A stretch of 64,000 nucleotides of DNA from Streptomyces sp. NBC_00358 (GTDB taxonomy: Bacteria > Actinomycetota > Actinomycetes > Streptomycetales > Streptomycetaceae), in the NCBI RefSeq assembly GCF_036099295.1, contig NZ_CP107976.1, positions 8,308,001 through 8,372,000 of the forward strand. The letters are read 5' to 3'. Under the pieces are notes generated by a model that was not told where the DNA came from, did no database searches, and saw only the letters and a list, made by a program, of their open reading frames with translations. Position numbers and translations under genes: made by a program. Below, piece after piece: positions 46,642 to 54,693 of this stretch (the stretch's first letter is position 1; the number at the start of each line of letters is the position of its first letter).

Positions 46642-47781
46642 TCAGCGAGTGCCGACCGCCGCGCGCACGGCCCGCCGGGCCATCTGGCAGTCGTCGTGCA
46701 GCCGCCGCAGCAGCAGCCGCTGCTCCTCGCCGGACGGCACGGCAGCGGGGTGTGCCGGGCCCGCTGCCGCCGGGGCCGCGTCGTGCAGGGAACGCTGCAC
46801 GGCCGTCTCGTACGTCCGGATCTCGCGGGTCAGCACGATCATCAGGTTCACCAGGAAGGCGTCCCGCGCCGCCGGGCCGGCCGACTGCGCGAGCTGGCTG
46901 ATCTGACGGCGCGCCACCGGGGCGTCGCCGAGGACCGCCCACAGGGTCGCCAGGTCGTAGCCCGGCAGATACCAGCCCGCGTGCTCCCAGTCCACCAGCA
47001 CTGGACCGGCCGGTGAGAGGAGCATGTTCGACAGGAGGGCGTCGCCGTGGCAGAACTGACCCATGCCCTGGCGGCCGGAAGAGGACGCGATGCCGTGCAC
47101 CAGCTTCTGCAGATCGCCCATGTCCCGGTCCGTGAGCAGCCCGAGCTCATGGAAGCGGGAGATCCGTTCCGCGTAGTCCAGCGGGGCGTTGAACGTCCCC
47201 GCCGGCGGCCGCCAGGTGTTCAGCCGGCAGATGGCACTCAGCGCGGCACGGATGTCCGCGCGGGGCGGGGCCTCGACCGGATGGCGCTGGAGCGCGGCCA
47301 CCCGGCCCGGCATACGCTCGATCACCAGCGTGCAGTTGTCCGGATCCGCCGCGATCAGCCGGGGCACCCGCACGGGCGGGCGGTGCCGGACGAACAGACG
47401 GTATGCAGCTATTTCGTGCCTGATCCGCTCGGCCCAGACGGGGGAGTGGTCCAGTAAGCACTTGGCGACGGCCGTACTGCGCCCCGTCGTTCCGACGAGG
47501 AGCACGGAGCGTCCGCTGCGGCGCAGCACCTGGACCGGAGCGAACTCCGGACAGATCCGGTGCACCGACGCGATCGCCGTGCGCAGCTGGGCCCCCTGAG
47601 GGCCGGACAAGTCGAGTCTCCCGCTGAGGGGTTGGGTGCCGAGCCCCGGCACGCGGCGCGTCCGGCCGGCACCGAGCACGGGAGCCGCCTGACGCGCGGG
47701 GTCGAGGTAAGGGCCGCTGCCCACCGGGCGGGGGTGCAACGACCGGGGCGGAGCGGACACGGAGGACGATGCTGTGTACAT
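46642..47781 (-). CDS. Aminoglycoside phosphotransferase-fold protein with a TTA codon
   Basis: A 379-residue kinase-like protein of the APH/choline-kinase fold. The catalytic loop is FCHGDALLSNMLL (near residue 243), followed by the metal-binding LVDWEHAG (near 264). The first 60 residues are poorly conserved and Pro/Arg-rich. The ATG at 47781 is the best start, although its GAAGGGA lies 13 bp away. Codon 109 (47457-47455) is TTA, so translation should depend on bldA tRNA. It is divergent from nsdA. The substrate is unknown; resistance to aminoglycosides is not implied by the fold. Confidence 0.83.
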   Translation of the reverse strand: MYTASSSVSAPPRSLHPRPVGSGPYLDPARQAAPVLGAGRTRRVPGLGTQPLSGRLDLSGPQGAQLRTAIASVHRICPEFAPVQVLRRSGRSVLLVGTTGRSTAVAKCLLDHSPVWAERIRHEIAAYRLFVRHRPPVRVPRLIAADPDNCTLVIERMPGRVAALQRHPVEAPPRADIRAALSAICRLNTWRPPAGTFNAPLDYAERISRFHELGLLTDRDMGDLQKLVHGIASSSGRQGMGQFCHGDALLSNMLLSPAGPVLVDWEHAGWYLPGYDLATLWAVLGDAPVARRQISQLAQSAGPAARDAFLVNLMIVLTREIRTYETAVQRSLHDAAPAAAGPAHPAAVPSGEEQRLLLRRLHDDCQMARRAVRAAVGTR

Positions 47782-47922
47782 GGGCGAAACAGATCCCTTC
47801 GTGTGCCTGCAAGTTGCCGCGCCTCCCGCCCCGGCCGCCTGGCTCATCCTGGGGAATGTCCCTGGCGACCGGGTCGGGGTGGCGCGTTCCTACCTGACAC
47901 CCGACGTCCACTGGCACACCAT

Positions 47923-47983
47923 CTGGCGCACCCTGGCGAACCCTGGCGAATAGTCGCTCAGCAACTGACAGGCGGTTACTGTC
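47923..47983. promoter_or_regulatory. Phased CTGGCG repeats and palindrome before nsdA
   Basis: CTGGCG(A/C)A occurs at 47923, 47933 and 47943, an exact 10-bp spacing. The inverted repeat GACAG-GCGGTTA-CTGTC lies at 47967-47983. Both are in the divergent nsdA/phosphotransferase interval and could bind a regulator. Confidence 0.45.
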
Positions 47984-48011
47984 GAATCAGCCGAGAACCT
48001 GGGGGCTTGAC

Positions 48012-49514
48012 GTGAACGGACAACCCAACACCCGTCTGTCGGACCTGTTCGGCCTGGCCGGCTGGTCCAAGGGCGAGCTCGCGAGAATGGTCAATCGGCA
48101 GGCGGCGGCCATGGGTCACCCCCAGCTGGCGACCGACACCTCGCGGGTGCGGCGGTGGATCGACATGGGAGAGATCCCGCGCGATCCGGTGCCACGCGTG
48201 TTGGCGGCTCTGTTCACCGAGCGTCTCGGCCGTGTCGTGACCATCGAGGACCTCGGTCTGGTCAGGCACGGGCGTGCGGGGAAACGGCAAGGCGCCGCCG
48301 GGAGTGTGGAACATCCCGACGGAATGCCGTGGGCGCCCGAGCGGACTGCCTTGGTCCTCACCGAATTCACGGGAATGGACCTCATGCTCAACCGACGCGG
48401 CTTGGTGGGCGCGGGTGCCGCGCTCGCCGCGGGATCCGCACTCAGCACTGCCATGCACGACTGGCTGCACACCGATCCGGCCCTGACGGCCGACGCTCCA
48501 CAGTTCGAAGACCCCCTGCATGCCGACCCCGCCGGGTTCGACCGCTACGAGGCCGCCCCCATCGGGTCGCAGGAGATCGAGGAACTGGAGCGCTCCGTCG
48601 AGGTGTTCCGGGCCTGGGACGCGGCCCGCGGCGGCGGGCTGCAACGCAAGGCCGTGGTGGGCCAGCTCAACGAAGTGGGAGGCATGCTCTCCTACCGGCA
48701 CCCCGACCATCTCCAGCGGCGCCTGTGGGGCGTCGCCGCCAACCTCGCCGTCCTCGCGGGCTGGATGTCGCACGACGTCGGCCTGGAGCCCACGGCCCAG
48801 AAGTACTTCGTCATCGCCGCCCACGCGGCCCGGGAGGGCGGCGACCGGCCCCGTGCGGGAGAGGCGCTCTCCCGGGCGGCTCGCCAGATGGTGCACCTGG
48901 GCCGGCCCGACGACGCACTCGACCTCATGAAGCTCGCCAAGTCCGGTTCGGGCGACGAGGTGCTGCCCCGTACCCAGGCCATGCTCCACACCATCGAGGC
49001 CTGGGCTCAGGCCTCCATGGGCAAGGGGCAGGCCATGCGGCGCACCCTCGGTGTCGCGGAGGACCTGTTCGTGTCCGACCGCGGTGACGTACCGCCGCCG
49101 AGCTGGATGCAGTTGTTCGACGAGGCCGACATGCACGGTATGCAGGCTCTCGCCTACCGCACCCTCGCCGAGCACGAGCCGGCCGCGGCGGCGACCGCTC
49201 AGCGTCACGCCAAGGAGGCGCTGAAGCTGCGGGAGTCGGGCCGGGACCGGTCGAAGATCTTCGACCACATCTCCCTCGCTTCGGCCTGCTTCATCGCCGA
49301 CGACCCCGAACAGGCCGACCGCTACGCGCGACTGGCCCTCACGTCGATGGGATCCAACTCCTCCCATCGCACCTGGGACCGGCTGCGCGAGATGTACCGG
49401 CTCACCGGGCAGTACTCCAGCTATCCGAAGATCAGCGATCTGCGTGAGGAGATCAAACTCGCGCTGCCGAAGGGTTCGTTGAAGCCTCGGCGCGGCGACA
49501 GCGCGCGGGTGTAG
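48012..49514 (+). CDS. nsdA: NsdA-type regulator of differentiation and antibiotic production
   Basis: A 500-residue cytoplasmic regulator. The N-terminal 75 residues (LSDLFGLAGWSKGELARMVNRQ..., RVRRWIDMGEIP, VLAALFTERLG) form a helix-turn-helix-like domain, followed by MDLMLNRRGLVGAGAALAAGS. The rest (about 170-480) is helical and TPR-like. The sequence matches my memory of Streptomyces coelicolor NsdA, a negative regulator of sporulation and antibiotic synthesis. The GTG is 5-6 bp after a GGGGG run. The next genes, a SpoIIE-type phosphatase and the divergent TTA-containing kinase-fold protein, fit a developmental neighbourhood. Confidence 0.8.
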   Translation: MNGQPNTRLSDLFGLAGWSKGELARMVNRQAAAMGHPQLATDTSRVRRWIDMGEIPRDPVPRVLAALFTERLGRVVTIEDLGLVRHGRAGKRQGAAGSVEHPDGMPWAPERTALVLTEFTGMDLMLNRRGLVGAGAALAAGSALSTAMHDWLHTDPALTADAPQFEDPLHADPAGFDRYEAAPIGSQEIEELERSVEVFRAWDAARGGGLQRKAVVGQLNEVGGMLSYRHPDHLQRRLWGVAANLAVLAGWMSHDVGLEPTAQKYFVIAAHAAREGGDRPRAGEALSRAARQMVHLGRPDDALDLMKLAKSGSGDEVLPRTQAMLHTIEAWAQASMGKGQAMRRTLGVAEDLFVSDRGDVPPPSWMQLFDEADMHGMQALAYRTLAEHEPAAAATAQRHAKEALKLRESGRDRSKIFDHISLASACFIADDPEQADRYARLALTSMGSNSSHRTWDRLREMYRLTGQYSSYPKISDLREEIKLALPKGSLKPRRGDSARV

Positions 49515-49752
49515 AGGGCTTGCGTCCGTCTTCTCCGCACGGCGCGGGGATCGCGGTACGGGTCCGGATCGGAGTTCGGGTCCGGGGAGGGCGATCCGTG
49601 AGGTGCCGGGCGGCTCGTCCGGCAACGGCGTCAGCCGTCAAGGGCCGTGCGGATCCTGGCCGTTCGTCTCGTCGGCGTCCGTCGTCCGACCGTGAATGCG
49701 ATGGTGACCAGGCGTGCGACCCCGGCGTCATCGGCTCCCGGAGTCATCCGCG

Positions 49753-51219
49753 TCAGGACCCGATCCGGGCGATGAGCACGCAGGCGTCGTCCTCGCGCTC
49801 GGTCTCACCGAATTCCTCGACAACCATCCGTACACAGTCCTGGGCCGTGCGGGCCTCGCCGAAGCGCGGGGCCAGGCCGAGCAGCCTCTGGACGGCCGTT
49901 GTTCCTCCCGTACTCCCGGCTTCGTCAGGGTGCGGGGAACCGTATCGCCGGGGCACCAGTCCCTCGGTGTGCAGGAGCAGCAGGTCGCCCACGCGGAGGC
50001 TCTCCTCGGCCTGCCCGTAGACGGCACCGGAGGTGGCCCCGAGCAGTACGCCGTCCGGTGCGTCCAGCGCACGCCCCGTCCCGTCGCGGAACAGCAGCGG
50101 GGCGGGGTGTCCTGCCTGTGCCCAGTTGAGGGTGCGGGTCGCGGGCAGGTAGCGGCAGCACACCGCACTGCCCAGGGCGGGTTGGACGGTGGTGTCGAGC
50201 AACTGGTTGAGCCAGGAGAGGAGTTGACCCGGCTGGGTGCCCGCGACAGCCATGCCGCGCAGGGCGCCGAGCAGCATCGCCATGCCCGAGGTCACGGTGA
50301 CCCCGTGTCCGGTGAGGTCGCCCACGCTCAACAGGGTTTCCCCGTCGGGGAGTTCCAGCGCGTCGTACCAGTTGCCGCCGATCAGTGCGCTGGACGAGGA
50401 CGGCAGATAGTGGGCGGCCACGTCCAGTGCCCGAGGGCCCTGACGAGGGAACCGCAGAGATCCGCGCCAGGGTGGCAGCACGGCCTCCTGGAGCTCGACC
50501 GCGAGCCGGTGCTCGGTCTGTGCGACGTGCCGCTGACGCTGGAGCGATTCCCGGGTCTCGCCCACTGTCCGCTGGCTGAGGCGCAGTTCGCTGACATCGC
50601 GCAGCACGGCCCACATCGAGGCGGTACTGCCGTCGGCGTCGAGCACCGGTTCACCCATCATGTGGACCGTGCGCACTCCGCCGTCGGGGCGCACGATGCG
50701 GAACTCCCCGTCGATGGGCTTGGCGTCGATGAGGCAGTCGGTGACCATCGTCGTCAGCATCGGGCGGTCCTCGTCGAGGATCAGCGAGGGCAGTTCGTCG
50801 AGGGTGAGCGGGGGAGCGGCGGCGTCGCGGCCCAGGATCTGGTAGAGCTCACCGGACCAGCTGGCCTCGTCCGTCCGCAGGTTCCACTCCGCGCTGCCGA
50901 CCCGGCTCAGCAGTGAGCCGTGCCGGGGTGCGGCCGGCGCGCTCCGGACGGCCGGAGCCGCGGCGGGCGGATCGGTCACGGCCGGCGGTCCGTCCCGAAG
51001 CTGCGCCAAGTGCTCGTCGAGATCGCTCAGTTGGTGCAGTGCCAGATTGCACAGCGCGCGCTGCCAGCGTCCCTGGGCGTCCTCGCCGTCGGCCGGCGCC
51101 TCACGCCGTACGGCGTCCACCTCACCGAGCAGGCGTCGCGTCTGCGAGATGAGCGCGTCGACCGTGCCGCGCGCGGGCGGCTGAGCGGCGGGGCGGTCCG
51201 CAGAGAGATGGGGTGGCAT
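49753..51219 (-). CDS. PAS-domain SpoIIE-type serine phosphatase
   Basis: A 488-residue protein. A helical N-terminal 100 residues is followed by a PAS domain (about 110-235; AEWNLRTDEASWSGELYQILGRD, FRIVRPDGGVRTVH), a short coiled coil (about 235-260) and a PP2C/SpoIIE phosphatase (about 265-488; GGNWYDALELPDG, GDLTGHGV, LLLHTEGLVPR). The usual GGDW is GGNW, which changes one metal-binding Asp to Asn and may lower activity. The ATG has GGAG 6 bp upstream. Its substrate is presumably an anti-anti-sigma factor encoded elsewhere. Confidence 0.87.
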   Translation of the reverse strand: MPPHLSADRPAAQPPARGTVDALISQTRRLLGEVDAVRREAPADGEDAQGRWQRALCNLALHQLSDLDEHLAQLRDGPPAVTDPPAAAPAVRSAPAAPRHGSLLSRVGSAEWNLRTDEASWSGELYQILGRDAAAPPLTLDELPSLILDEDRPMLTTMVTDCLIDAKPIDGEFRIVRPDGGVRTVHMMGEPVLDADGSTASMWAVLRDVSELRLSQRTVGETRESLQRQRHVAQTEHRLAVELQEAVLPPWRGSLRFPRQGPRALDVAAHYLPSSSSALIGGNWYDALELPDGETLLSVGDLTGHGVTVTSGMAMLLGALRGMAVAGTQPGQLLSWLNQLLDTTVQPALGSAVCCRYLPATRTLNWAQAGHPAPLLFRDGTGRALDAPDGVLLGATSGAVYGQAEESLRVGDLLLLHTEGLVPRRYGSPHPDEAGSTGGTTAVQRLLGLAPRFGEARTAQDCVRMVVEEFGETEREDDACVLIARIGS

Positions 51220-51552
51220 GACGTACTCCGATGCGGGGACGGTACGACCTAGCTGACGGAAGGACCGTTACGACTGTCGCACAGCCCGCGACGCGCTGTA
51301 AGGGATTTGGCAACACCCGATACGGTCATGCTTCCGGTATATGCCGCAGTCCTCCCGGACCGGGTGAGTGGTCCCGATGCGGTAGGTGTCGCTCGGAGGC
51401 AATTCGTGGACACCGTACGCGAATTGAGGGTCTCCTGCGGACCTCCGACGGACTTTCACTCTGTTGTTCGAGGAGCGCGCGTGTGAGCGCCCGGCCCGCT
51501 TGCGTGCGGCATGCCAGCGGCCGGGCCTCTGGCCCGCGGGGTCGCCTCCGTC
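51220..51552. other. Intergenic region between phosphatase and TetR genes
   Basis: 333 bp lacking a convincing gene. It should hold the phosphatase promoter (minus strand). An inverted repeat CAATTCG/CGAATTG with a 13-bp gap lies at 51400-51426. GC-rich complementary segments near 51489-51525 could terminate the TetR gene. Confidence 0.45.
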
Positions 51553-52233
51553 TCAGAGCGACCGCAGGAAGTCCGTCACCTCGGCCTCGTAGAGAAAGGA
51601 CGGATCGAGGCCCATCGAGGTGAAGTTGCCCTCGATCTCCAGGCCGACCGTGCCGTGCAGATGCGCCCAGAGCATCGTGGAGCGCGCGGCGACCGCCTCC
51701 GGCACGCCCTCGAAGCCGTGCCGCTCCCGCCACTTCCGGAACTGCGCCGCCGCGCCGTCAGGGACCCGCGCGTCGGGCTCGGCGAGGGCGCTCACCGCCT
51801 CCAGGAGCACGGTCATGGCGGCCTGCGAGGCCTCGACCAGGCTCGTGGACTGTGCGTCATAGCCCTGGAGCGGCGCCCGGAAGAGCAGACGGTAGCGGTG
51901 CGGTTCGGCCAGCGCCCAGCCCCGGTAGGCCCGGACCAGCTCGGTCAGCCGGGCGACGGCGTCCCCCGTGCAGGCGTCGGCGGTGCGGGACAGGGCCGAC
52001 GCGAGGTCCCCGTAGGCGTCGACGACGAGTTCGGTCAGCAGGCTGTCGCGGTTCGCGAAGTAGCGGTAGAGCGCCGGTCCCGTCATGCCCAACTGCTTGG
52101 CGATCGCGTTGAGCGACAGTGCTTCCGGGCCGCCCTCGGCCAGCTGGCGCAGGGCCGCGGTCTTCACTTCCTGGCGCACCTGCGCGCGGAACCGGTCGCG
52201 CGGCCCCGTCCCGGTCCGGGTGTCTGCGGCCAC
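51553..52233 (-). CDS. TetR-family transcriptional regulator
   Basis: A 226-residue repressor-type regulator. The N-terminal helix-turn-helix is about residues 18-65 (TAALRQLAEGGPEALSLNAIAKQLGM, then GPALYRYFANRDSLL in the recognition part), with a WHG-type C-terminal ligand domain. The GTG at 52233 has GAGG 7 bp upstream; the frame extends further but without support. An imperfect TATCAC/GCGATA palindrome about 50 bp upstream may be its operator. It lies apart from the CoA-ester genes, so any link to their shared palindrome is unproven. Confidence 0.88.
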   Translation of the reverse strand: MAADTRTGTGPRDRFRAQVRQEVKTAALRQLAEGGPEALSLNAIAKQLGMTGPALYRYFANRDSLLTELVVDAYGDLASALSRTADACTGDAVARLTELVRAYRGWALAEPHRYRLLFRAPLQGYDAQSTSLVEASQAAMTVLLEAVSALAEPDARVPDGAAAQFRKWRERHGFEGVPEAVAARSTMLWAHLHGTVGLEIEGNFTSMGLDPSFLYEAEVTDFLRSL

Positions 52234-52281
52234 GTCATCGCCTCTTCGTGTCGGGTGCGGAGGAGTACGGCAGTTATATGC

Positions 52282-52297
52282 TATCACTGTCGCGATA
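52282..52297. promoter_or_regulatory. Candidate TetR autoregulatory operator
   Basis: TATCACTGTCGCGATA has five of six arm bases complementary and lies 49 bp upstream of the TetR start in an A+T-rich patch that may include its promoter. Confidence 0.4.
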
Positions 52298-52389
52298 AGT
52301 AGTAACGAAATGGCCCGATGGGCGCGGAACCCTGCGGTGCCAACGGTTGTCCTGGCCGGGCTACGGACGGACCCGTCCCGGATGCGGCG

Positions 52390-52416
52390 GTGATCACCGC
52401 GTGCCACGGTGATCAC
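52390..52416. promoter_or_regulatory. Perfect 10-bp-arm palindrome, upstream copy
   Basis: GTGATCACCG and CGGTGATCAC flank the 7-bp spacer CGTGCCA. A related palindrome with the same outer half-site lies at 52512-52538. Confidence 0.6.
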
Positions 52417-52511
52417 GAGAATCCCGGGCTCGGCCGGGACCCCCGTGTACCGCGGGACGTTCACGGCCTTCGACGAGGGCCGGGTCCGGACGGCAGCGCC
52501 GAGGGCCATCA

Positions 52512-52538
52512 CGTGATCGCCGCCGACCGGCGATCACG
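52512..52538. promoter_or_regulatory. Perfect 11-bp-arm palindrome, downstream copy
   Basis: CGTGATCGCCG and CGGCGATCACG flank CCGAC, 36 bp before the secreted-protein start. It could be an operator or, if transcribed, a stable leader hairpin. Confidence 0.6.
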
Positions 52539-52573
52539 CATGCCCGGCCCCCGGCCTCGTGAAAGGAACAGGT

Positions 52574-53380
52574 GTGAAGGTTCGTCTCGGCGCAAGCCGC
52601 TGGAAGGTACTCGCCGCCACGGCGCTCGCCACGATGGCCGCCACGACCGTCCCGGGAACGGTGTCCGCCGTCGCGGAGACCGTCCCCGGAAAGGCGTCCG
52701 CCGTCGCGGACGGCACCCGGGTGGCACAGTCGCAGCACTGGGGTGTCATCACCCGCAACACCATCGGCTCGCCCGTCGCCGCCCTGCGGGACGGCCCGTT
52801 CGTGACGGGGACCAACGGCAGTCCGCCGTACGGCAACGGCAGCCTCGGCATCGAGGTGGCGAACCACGCCACCTCGGAGAGCAATCCGGCCGAGAAGGTC
52901 GACTTCGGCAACGAGGTCGACTTCCGCGGCGAGAACTTCCTGCAACTGGACAGGGTCGGGTTCCAGGTCTTCCAGACCAGCGAGAACGTCGGTTACGGCG
53001 GCGGAACCAACCTGCCGGGCCTCCGGTTCGAGATCGATCCGAATCTGAGCTCGGTGTCCGACAACTACACCGTCGCCGTGTGGCAGCCGGACCCGGTCCC
53101 GATCACGTCGCTGAACCGCTGGAGCCCGTACCTCGACGCCACCACGACCGGCAACTGGTACCTGACGGGCGGCGAGACGCACTGCACCCAGGCGACGCCG
53201 TGCAGTTTCGCGGACCTGCAGACCTCGCTCGACGACGGCGGCAGCACGCCGAGCATCCTCACCGTCGCGGTGAGCAAGGGCCGTGACAACCTGTGGGCCG
53301 GTGCCGTCGACGGCCTCCGGCTCAACCAGTACGTCTACGACTTCGAGGCCAACGGAGTCAACGCCCGACGCGTGCGGTAG
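52574..53380 (+). CDS. Secreted protein of unknown function
   Basis: A 268-residue protein with a Sec signal peptide (KVRLGASRWKVLAATALATMAATT, read in two parts, cleavage after an Ala near residues 35-40). The mature part is beta-rich, with many Asn, Gly and aromatic residues and a single CTQATPC cysteine pair. I recognise no domain. The GTG at 52574 follows GAAAGGA with 6-bp spacing; an upstream in-frame GTG at 52559 has none. Two related palindromes lie in its upstream region. It may bind carbohydrate or wall, but that is guesswork from composition. Confidence 0.75.
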   Translation: MKVRLGASRWKVLAATALATMAATTVPGTVSAVAETVPGKASAVADGTRVAQSQHWGVITRNTIGSPVAALRDGPFVTGTNGSPPYGNGSLGIEVANHATSESNPAEKVDFGNEVDFRGENFLQLDRVGFQVFQTSENVGYGGGTNLPGLRFEIDPNLSSVSDNYTVAVWQPDPVPITSLNRWSPYLDATTTGNWYLTGGETHCTQATPCSFADLQTSLDDGGSTPSILTVAVSKGRDNLWAGAVDGLRLNQYVYDFEANGVNARRVR

Positions 53381-53452
53381 CGCGGCCGACCGCCCGGGTC
53401 CGCGAGTCGGCCCGGCAGGAAGCGCCACGACCGCCGCGGTCGAGCCGGTCGA

Positions 53453-54466
53453 TCAGGCGTAGAGGTCCGGGCGCGCGGCGAGATCGACGGCCACCCGGCC
53501 GCCGCTCTCCAGCGCCCGGACTCCCGCCTCCGCGACGGCGGAGGCCGCGTACCCGTCCCAGACGCCGGGCCCGGTGACCCGGCCGGCCCGGGTCGCGTCC
53601 ACCCAGGCCTGCACCTCACGGTCGTAGGCACCGGCGAAGCGTACGAGATAGTCCCGCGCCACCTCCTCGTGCCGCCCGCCCGCCGTCGTCACGGCCATCG
53701 CGTGCTCGTCCCCGATCCGCGCGCTTCCCGACTCGCACACCGCCTCGCACGCCACCTGGTACCCGAACCCGGAGTTCACGAAGACCTCGACGTCGACCAG
53801 AGCGCCGCCCGCCGTCTCGAACACGACGAACTGGGGGTCGATCAGGTCCTCCGGGGCGGTCGAGGACGGCCGGGGCCGCATGACGGTCACCGCCGTGAGC
53901 TCCTGGCCGAGCAGCCAGCGCGCCGCGTCGATCTCGTGCGAGACGGAACTGTTGACCAGCATCGCCGAGGTGAAGCCGGGCGGCGAGGCCACGTTGCGGT
54001 GCGTGCAGTGGAGCATCAGCGGGCGGCCCAGCCGACCGCTGTCCAGCAGGGACTTGAGGCGCAGGTACTCGGCGTCGTACCGGCGCATGAACCCGACCTG
54101 CGCCAGCCGCCGTCCGAGCCGCAGCTCCGCCTCCACCACCCGCAGCGCCCCGGCCGACTCCGGTACCAGCGGCTTCTCGCACAGCACCGGCAGACCCCGG
54201 GCGAAGGCGGCGAGCAGGGCCTCCTCGTGAGCGGGGCCCGGCGAGGCGATCAGCACGGCCTCCACGCCCGGCGCGTCGAGCGCGGCCGCCACCTCGGCGT
54301 GGACCGACACGCCGTCGATGCCCGCCACCGCCTTCTCGGCGCGATCGGTGTCGGGATCCGCCACAGCGGCGACCCTGGCCCCGCTCACCACCCGGTCCAC
54401 GCGGCGTACATGGTCGGCTCCCATGTGTCCGGCACCCAGTACCGCCACACCCAACAACTCGCTCAC
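53453..54466 (-). CDS. Gfo/Idh/MocA oxidoreductase, inositol 2-dehydrogenase-like
   Basis: A 337-residue NAD(P)-dependent dehydrogenase. The Rossmann motif is VAVLGAGHMGADH (residues 7-19); CEKPLV holds the catalytic Lys and SVSHEIDAARWLLG the His/Asp region, a pattern common in myo-inositol 2-dehydrogenases. The GTG at 54466 has GGAGAGG 10 bp upstream. No other inositol genes are in the window, so the substrate could be another cyclitol or sugar. It is a monocistronic-looking gene. Confidence 0.87.
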   Translation of the reverse strand: MSELLGVAVLGAGHMGADHVRRVDRVVSGARVAAVADPDTDRAEKAVAGIDGVSVHAEVAAALDAPGVEAVLIASPGPAHEEALLAAFARGLPVLCEKPLVPESAGALRVVEAELRLGRRLAQVGFMRRYDAEYLRLKSLLDSGRLGRPLMLHCTHRNVASPPGFTSAMLVNSSVSHEIDAARWLLGQELTAVTVMRPRPSSTAPEDLIDPQFVVFETAGGALVDVEVFVNSGFGYQVACEAVCESGSARIGDEHAMAVTTAGGRHEEVARDYLVRFAGAYDREVQAWVDATRAGRVTGPGVWDGYAASAVAEAGVRALESGGRVAVDLAARPDLYA

Positions 54467-54693
54467 GCGGTGCGCACCTCTCCGACGACAGTTCGGACGC
54501 TTCCGTCCCCGTCATCCGATTGTCGGCCGGAAAGATCGATGACGCAGCACCCTGGCGGCTTCCCTTACCGGGCGTTCAGGGCAATTGGTCGTCAATGACG
54601 CTCAAGTCTCCGGACGACCTCGCCCGCATCGCTGTCGCGCACGACGACGCCCGGTGTGGTGTCCACCTCCGGCCGCGACACCCGTTCCGACGC

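Larger units (their letters stand above)
52234..52573. other. Intergenic region between TetR and secreted-protein genes
   Basis: 340 bp with no gene I can support. It contains the A+T-rich TetR promoter area and three palindromes listed separately. Confidence 0.55.

Noticed and set aside
46642..47781. Reading the APH-fold gene as an antibiotic resistance gene.
   Set aside because: The fold is shared by many small-molecule kinases and the N-terminus is unlike known aminoglycoside kinases; substrate cannot be inferred.
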